Assembly (NCBI GenBank): GCA_039819065.1
Contig: JBCBSS010000107.1
Coordinates: forward strand, 1-27,505
Origin: JBCBSS01 sp039819065
GTDB lineage: Bacteria > Bacteroidota > Bacteroidia > Cytophagales > Cyclobacteriaceae
DNA length: 27,505 nt
Direction of reading: 5' to 3'
How positions within the stretch are numbered: position 1 is the stretch's first letter; each line of letters opens with the position of its first letter. Positions 23,227-27,505 of the stretch are shown piece by piece. Under the pieces are notes generated by a model, which ran no database searches, was not told the DNA's origin, and saw only the letters and a list, made by a program, of their open reading frames with translations. Made by a program: the position numbers and the translations under genes.

Positions 23227-24066
23227 ATGAAAAAAATCAACCTCTATTTTTTAGCGCTAGTCGTTTTAATAATGGCTTCTTGCGCAGGTGGTTCTGGCCA
23301 ACAAGAAGAATCGACCCAGACAGAAAGTGAGGCTACAACTGTAGCTGAGGAAAAGAAGCCTGAATACCCGGAACTACTCCAAAAAGTATTTGAAGCACAC
23401 GGTGGTCTGGAAACATGGCAGGCACAAGGCACATTAGAATATGACTTGTACAAGAATGAAGAGTTAACCGGTGGAGAGCATCAGTTAATTGATCTGACCA
23501 ATAGAAAGGTACTCCTCAGCGCAGAGGCTTACAAAATTGGTTTTGATGGTGAAGAAGTATGGGTAAGTCCTAACAAAGCGGCCTTCGGCAGTTCTCCCAG
23601 ATTCTACCACAACCTTTTCTTCTATTTCTTCGCCATACCATTCGTATTCGGAGATGAAGGCATCAACTACGAAGTAATAGGTGAAACCACTGTAGCTGGT
23701 AAAACTTATAACGCTATCAAAGTGTCTTTCAATGCTGGTGTTGGAGATGCGCCGGATGATTACTATATCGGTCATTTCAATGTAGATACCAATCAGCTTG
23801 AGTTGCTGCTTTATACAGTTACTTACCGTTCGAGAGAAAAGACAGAAAATTATAATGCCTTGGTTTATGAATGGCAAGAAGCCAACGGGTTGATCATTCC
23901 TAAGTCCATTACGGGTTATAAGTATAGTGAAGGCGAATTAGGTGATCAGCGTTATAAAGGCATATTTGAAAATGTTACTTTCAAAACTGAGCAGCCTGAT
24001 CAATCAGTTTTCGCTATACCGGCAGAATCTGAAATTGATACTTTAATTACTGAATTGGCTCAGTAA
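23227..24066 (+). CDS. DUF6503-like outer-envelope lipoprotein
   Basis: The 279-residue protein has a type II signal peptide with lipobox MASC (Cys19), followed by an acidic, Ser/Thr/Glu-rich linker (about 20-45). The rest begins VFEAHGGLETWQAQGTLEYDL and has beta-strand periodicity (YEVIGETTVAGKTYNAIKVSF, DDYYIGHFNVDTNQLELLLYTV). This resembles the LolA/LolB-like concave beta-sheet of lipid-handling lipoproteins. I assign DUF6503 from memory of Bacteroidota proteins with this HGG...W opening; its function is not established. It is a single gene, ended by a strong terminator at 24106-24153. Confidence 0.8.
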   Translation: MKKINLYFLALVVLIMASCAGGSGQQEESTQTESEATTVAEEKKPEYPELLQKVFEAHGGLETWQAQGTLEYDLYKNEELTGGEHQLIDLTNRKVLLSAEAYKIGFDGEEVWVSPNKAAFGSSPRFYHNLFFYFFAIPFVFGDEGINYEVIGETTVAGKTYNAIKVSFNAGVGDAPDDYYIGHFNVDTNQLELLLYTVTYRSREKTENYNALVYEWQEANGLIIPKSITGYKYSEGELGDQRYKGIFENVTFKTEQPDQSVFAIPAESEIDTLITELAQ

Positions 24067-24105
24067 CCCTTAAGACACTCAATATTTAACTAAGTCATTA
24101 GGTAT

Positions 24106-24153
24106 AAAGCCTGATTTCAAGGATAAGCATCGCCTTGAAGTCAGGCTTTTTTT
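24106..24153 (+). terminator. Rho-independent terminator after the DUF6503-like gene
   Basis: GCCTGATTTCAAGG and CCTTGAAGTCAGGC form a 14-bp stem with one G-T pair and a 10-base loop, followed by seven T. AAA before the stem extends the pairing into the T-run. Confidence 0.92.
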
Positions 24154-24280
24154 ATGTTGACAATGGTCACGTATCCCTTCATAAATTGCCTTTCATATAA
24201 GCATTACACCTGCGATAAACGCCCATTTCTAAGAGTGAGATTGGCTGATTATCTTACTTACTGATCAAATATCGTTTAAC

Positions 24281-26911
24281 ATGTCAAAAATTCGTATGCT
24301 TAAATTTACCATGCTGCTGTCGTTGAGTGTGATCATCGCACTGGCCCCGGCAACAGCTCAAAAAAAGTCCAAGAAAGGCAAAGGCGCTCCACAAGCCCCT
24401 CCACCCAAAAAGAGTAAGTTTGACGAACTCATAAAGGGTGCTGAGAAAATCGAAGGGTTCTTCAACTTTTACCGTAAGGATGGGAAACTCCTGATGGAAA
24501 TACCGGAGGATAGGCTGAATCAGGACTTTCTAATGATTTATGAAATAGCCAAAGGAATAGGAACTAGAGGCCTTTTTGGAGGTACCATGCTCAACCTATT
24601 TGAAGGAGACCTCGTGGCATTGGAAAAATACGACGGTAAAGTCTTTTTGGTTCAAAAGCCACACAGGTACGTAGCTTCAGGAGAAGAGGCCATCAAAAAG
24701 GCAGTTGACTTGACCTTTGGTTCCTCGGTACTGGAAAGCGCAAAAGTCGCGGCCACCAGAGATAGTGATAAGACCATACTTATCGATGTTTATGGCTGGT
24801 TCGTTTCTGACCTATCGCAGATCAGTAGCCGAGTCAAAGCTGCTGTTTCTACCAGGCCTGGGCAACCAGGAAGAGCTTCTTTGGACAAGAGCAGAAGCCA
24901 TCTTGAAAAAGTCAAATCATTTCCTAAGAACTCAAATATCACGGCGAAGTTGACTTTCCGTAATAGTGAGAGGTTTGGCCCGAGAACTATTTCTGATAAC
25001 CGGTATCTTCCGGTTTCTATCCACTATACCTTGGCCGAGCTACCGGAAAACCCAATGGTACCACGCTTGGCTGATGACCGGGTTGGTTTCTTTATGACGG
25101 TACATAAAGATTTCGGTGACGACAACGATACTTTCTTCAAAAGATATGTGAACAGATGGAGATTGGAATGTGATGGTCCGGCTGGTGCTGATGGCCTTTG
25201 TGATGTACAGAAGCCCATCACCTACTACATCGACCGCACGGTGCCTGAAAAGTACCGCAAGGTAATGATGGAAGGTGTTGAAGCTTGGAAAAGTGCCTTC
25301 GAAGCAGCTGGTTTCAGAAATGGTATCAAAGCTGAAATGCTTCCCGATGATGCAGACCCTGAAGATATTCGCTATGCTACCTTAAGATGGAATACATCAG
25401 ATCAAAGTGGCTATGGTGCTATCGGTCCATCTACAGTTGACCCTAGAAGTGGGGAAATTCTAGATGCAGACATTCTTTTCGAAGCCAATATGTTCCAAGG
25501 GTTCAAGAAATCCTGGGATAACTATATCAACCCTTCCCTAGCCATTCAAGGTGTATTCGAGATTAGCGAAGAAGAAAAGAATCACGTGGCCAATGGTGGT
25601 GAGTTCCATAACTTCTCGGTAGAAATGCAAGCGCAAGGTGACCTTATCAAAACGATGCTGGTGGCTCACCAATTGTTGAATCCAGAGGAGCCACTCCCGG
25701 ATGAGATCTTCAATGAATTCGTGAAGTGGGTTACAATGCACGAGGTGGGACATACTTTGGGCCTGACGCATAACTTCAAGTCGTCCTATGATACACCGCT
25801 CGATAAGCTTCATGATAAAAGCTTTACAGAAAAGAATGGTGTTTTCAGCTCTGTAATGGAATATCCATCACCTAACATTGCCGGCAAAGGCAAAGAGAAT
25901 GGACACTATTACAATCCAACTGTGGGTTCTTATGATCGGTGGGCTATCTCCTATGGTTATACTACTGACTACGGCAAAGCTCAGCAAATTGCCAGAAAAG
26001 CGGCTGCAGAAGGGCACTCTTATGGCCTGCGTTCAGGAGGTCCAGGCGCACTTGACCCATTGGTGAATACTTTCGACCTTGGTGAAGATCCATTGGTTTG
26101 GGGTAAGGAGCGAGCAGACTTAATTAAAAGCTTATACGCTGGTTTACCGAAGTACATTCTTGAGGACAACACCTCATATGATGAGTTGACCAATGCCGTT
26201 AGCAGTATGATGTTCCAGTACGCTGGTGCACTTAATCCTGCCATCAAATACATTGGAGGCCAGTATCATTATCGTCATCACGAGGGTGATCCAGGCAGTA
26301 AAGGTCCTTTCGAGGCCATTCCTATTGCCAAGCAAAGAGAAGCTTTGCAAACGATCATCGATTATGGTTTGTCCGAGAATGCTTTTGAGTTACCTGATGA
26401 ATTGATCAAGAAAATGGGTAGCAGCAACTGGTTCCATTGGGGTAACAACTCTGTTAGCTTTAACGGTCGTGTAGATTATCCATACTATGAGGTTGTGAAT
26501 AACATTCAAAGAGCGATGATGTCTCAGGTAATGCATCCATGGCGTTTGGCCAGAATCCGCGATACGGAATTGAAATTTGGCGCCGGTAATACACTTGGTA
26601 TTCCAGAACTATTCAATAAAGTGTCTAGATCTGTTTGGAGTGAAGTATACAGTAAGAAAAACATATCTGCCGTCAGACGTGATCTACAAAGAGCACATAT
26701 TGACCAGTTGACGAGACTGGTTGTGAATGCCCAGAATAGAACACCGGCTGATGCAAGGGCCGTAGCACGAATGAACCTCACTACCATTAGAGGTAGAATC
26801 AATAGCGCCCTGAATAGCGGAGGGTTGAATGATTACAGTAAAGCGCACTTGGTTGAGTCCAAGCTACGTATTGAGAAAGCGCTGAACGCAGGACTAGAAT
26901 TGAAGAACTGA
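24281..26911 (+). CDS. Secreted zinc-dependent metalloprotease (metzincin, DUF5117/DUF5118 type)
   Basis: The 876-residue protein has a signal peptide (hydrophobic LLSLSVIIALAPATAQ, cut near residue 27) followed by a Lys/Pro-rich linker. The N-terminal half matches the DUF5118/DUF5117 architecture of Bacteroidota metalloproteases (FNFYRKDGKLLMEIPEDRL; RTISDNRYLPVSIHYTLAE). The catalytic centre is HEVGHTLGLTH at 487-497, the HExxHxxGxxH metzincin signature, with a Met-turn SVMEY at 524-528. A helical C-terminal domain follows. A Cys pair in WRLECDGPAGADGLCD may form a disulfide. It probably degrades proteins outside the cytoplasm; substrates are unknown. It is monocistronic, ended by the terminator at 26941. 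Confidence 0.92.
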   Translation: MSKIRMLKFTMLLSLSVIIALAPATAQKKSKKGKGAPQAPPPKKSKFDELIKGAEKIEGFFNFYRKDGKLLMEIPEDRLNQDFLMIYEIAKGIGTRGLFGGTMLNLFEGDLVALEKYDGKVFLVQKPHRYVASGEEAIKKAVDLTFGSSVLESAKVAATRDSDKTILIDVYGWFVSDLSQISSRVKAAVSTRPGQPGRASLDKSRSHLEKVKSFPKNSNITAKLTFRNSERFGPRTISDNRYLPVSIHYTLAELPENPMVPRLADDRVGFFMTVHKDFGDDNDTFFKRYVNRWRLECDGPAGADGLCDVQKPITYYIDRTVPEKYRKVMMEGVEAWKSAFEAAGFRNGIKAEMLPDDADPEDIRYATLRWNTSDQSGYGAIGPSTVDPRSGEILDADILFEANMFQGFKKSWDNYINPSLAIQGVFEISEEEKNHVANGGEFHNFSVEMQAQGDLIKTMLVAHQLLNPEEPLPDEIFNEFVKWVTMHEVGHTLGLTHNFKSSYDTPLDKLHDKSFTEKNGVFSSVMEYPSPNIAGKGKENGHYYNPTVGSYDRWAISYGYTTDYGKAQQIARKAAAEGHSYGLRSGGPGALDPLVNTFDLGEDPLVWGKERADLIKSLYAGLPKYILEDNTSYDELTNAVSSMMFQYAGALNPAIKYIGGQYHYRHHEGDPGSKGPFEAIPIAKQREALQTIIDYGLSENAFELPDELIKKMGSSNWFHWGNNSVSFNGRVDYPYYEVVNNIQRAMMSQVMHPWRLARIRDTELKFGAGNTLGIPELFNKVSRSVWSEVYSKKNISAVRRDLQRAHIDQLTRLVVNAQNRTPADARAVARMNLTTIRGRINSALNSGGLNDYSKAHLVESKLRIEKALNAGLELKN

Positions 26912-26940
26912 TTTTCTAATCAAACCTAATGTCATTGAAA

Positions 26941-26967
26941 GGCTGTCCAAATGGGCAGTCTTTTTTT
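26941..26967 (+). terminator. Rho-independent terminator after the metalloprotease gene
   Basis: GGCTGTCC (26941-26948) and GGGCAGTC (26953-26960) form an 8-bp stem including two G-T pairs around a 4-base loop, followed by seven T. Confidence 0.88.
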
Positions 26968-27077
26968 GTTGGTGTTGTCTATACTTATACGTCCTTCTGG
27001 AAGAATCTTATTGGCAAGTTCCGTGGGTAGCCACTGTTATCGCGATCCGTCAGTAGACGGACAGGCTCGCAATGATA

Positions 27078-27108
27078 GTAACGAGGTTACTCAAAGTAAC
27101 CTCGTTAC
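27078..27108. other. Perfect 14-bp hairpin
   Basis: GTAACGAGGTTACT (27078-27091) and AGTAACCTCGTTAC (27095-27108) are perfect reverse complements with a 3-base loop. Only a short, interrupted T-stretch follows (TTGATTTT), so it may be a terminator backup, part of a REP-like element or a transcript structure. Confidence 0.7.
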
Positions 27109-27227
27109 TTGATTTTAACATAAATACTTGACTAGTAATTACTTAAATATCCATATTTAAACTAACAAAGCAAGAATCTCTCCCTCAACCACTTAGCTTC
27201 TCTTCCCCTATCTGTCATTCTCATCGC

Positions 27228-27342
27228 TGTGTAATTTTACTCAAAATATTTGTGCATTTTTACACAGTATTATTTGACTTTTTAATCCTTATTGTGCATA
27301 TTTACATCATATTTAATTATCTAGTTAGTGCATTAATACACA
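27228..27342 (+). promoter_or_regulatory. Four copies of a 16-bp near-palindromic operator-like motif
   Basis: Copies start at 27228 (TGTGTAATTTTACTCA), 27251 (TGTGCATTTTTACACA), 27293 (TGTGCATATTTACATC) and 27327 (AGTGCATTAATACACA). The consensus TGTGCAT-T-TTACACA has inverted TGTG/CACA ends, as expected for a dimeric helix-turn-helix regulator. The last copy ends 5 bases before the start codon at 27348. Spacings of 23, 42 and 34 bases suggest binding of several dimers. The regulator is not identified. Confidence 0.65.
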
Positions 27343-27347
27343 TTGTT

Positions 27348-27505
27348 ATGAGCGAGTTCGAGAAAAAGAGAATTGACAAAGAGTTTTCCAAGTTCACCAA
27401 ACGCAACTTCGAAGCGCCCAAAAAGTGCAGGAATATCGATCAGATCAGGTTCTACGTCAGGGAGCTTTCTATCCAGATCGATGAGTTCAAAAGCAAGTTC
27501 AATTA
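27348..27505 (+). CDS. N-terminal fragment of an unknown protein, truncated by the window edge
   Basis: An ATG at 27348 opens a frame that runs off the right edge after 52 complete codons: MSEFEKKRIDKEFSKFTKRN and onward, rich in Lys, Arg, Glu and Phe, helical and without a signal peptide. I do not recognise it. The operator-like cluster just upstream suggests a tightly regulated gene, possibly autoregulated, but no helix-turn-helix can be judged from this fragment. Confidence 0.6.
   Translation, partial: MSEFEKKRIDKEFSKFTKRNFEAPKKCRNIDQIRFYVRELSIQIDEFKSKFN

Larger units (their letters stand above)
26968..27347. other. Intergenic region with a REP-like segment, a perfect hairpin and an operator cluster
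   Basis: No gene is seen. From about 27040 a REP-like stretch (CGATCCGTCAG...CGGACAGGCTCGCAATGA) shares the CGGACAGGC core with the segment near 19808. It runs into the perfect hairpin at 27078-27108. Beyond 27220 the DNA is AT-rich and carries four copies of a TGTGCAT...TACACA motif in front of the last gene. Confidence 0.6.

Overview
The window looks like chromosomal DNA of a Bacteroidota bacterium, most likely a Cytophagales-type marine or soil bacterium. The evidence is the gene content: a PadR regulator coupled to a prefix-domain FtsX permease, a lipoprotein M1 aminopeptidase, a DUF5117-type metzincin, a DUF6503-like lipoprotein and GyrA with an acidic tail. Moderate GC, A-rich leaders instead of strong Shine-Dalgarno sites, and REP-like intergenic repeats also fit. 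I saw no rRNA, tRNA, CRISPR array or transposase gene.

Layout. From 312 to 22951 every convincing gene is on the minus strand; from 23227 to the right edge all are on the plus strand. The left edge holds the 3' end of a plus-strand gene (1-198) that converges on a tight three-gene minus-strand operon (312-3243). That operon encodes a QW-motif, membrane-anchored alpha-toroid-like protein, a divergent ThiL/AIR-synthase-superfamily protein and a HIT-family protein. It is the best candidate for an undescribed system. A 707-bp AT-rich spacer follows, then the cysteine pair cysE-cysM (5656 down to 3951) and a PadR/FtsX-permease pair (8771 down to 5776).

The 1.2-kb spacer 8772-9984 contains a 179-bp-period tandem array. 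Each unit carries a decayed copy of the 3' end of the neighbouring VOC-family gene plus a REP-like end. Next come the VOC gene, a TPR protein cotranscribed with gyrA, an outer-membrane beta-barrel-like protein, a 204-aa protein of unknown function, and a 1034-aa ABC half-transporter with a TerB-like N-terminus.

The 931-bp spacer 19393-20323 holds dispersed repeats, including an 85-bp direct repeat. After it are the M1 aminopeptidase lipoprotein (minus), the DUF6503-like lipoprotein and a large secreted zinc metalloprotease (both plus, each with a clear terminator). The window ends with a truncated plus-strand gene preceded by four copies of a 16-bp near-palindromic operator-like motif.

Functionally, most of the window is ordinary envelope, peptide-degradation, cysteine-biosynthesis and DNA-topology housekeeping. 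The parts that deserve attention are the three-gene operon at the left, the gene-tail/REP tandem array, and the operator cluster at the right edge.
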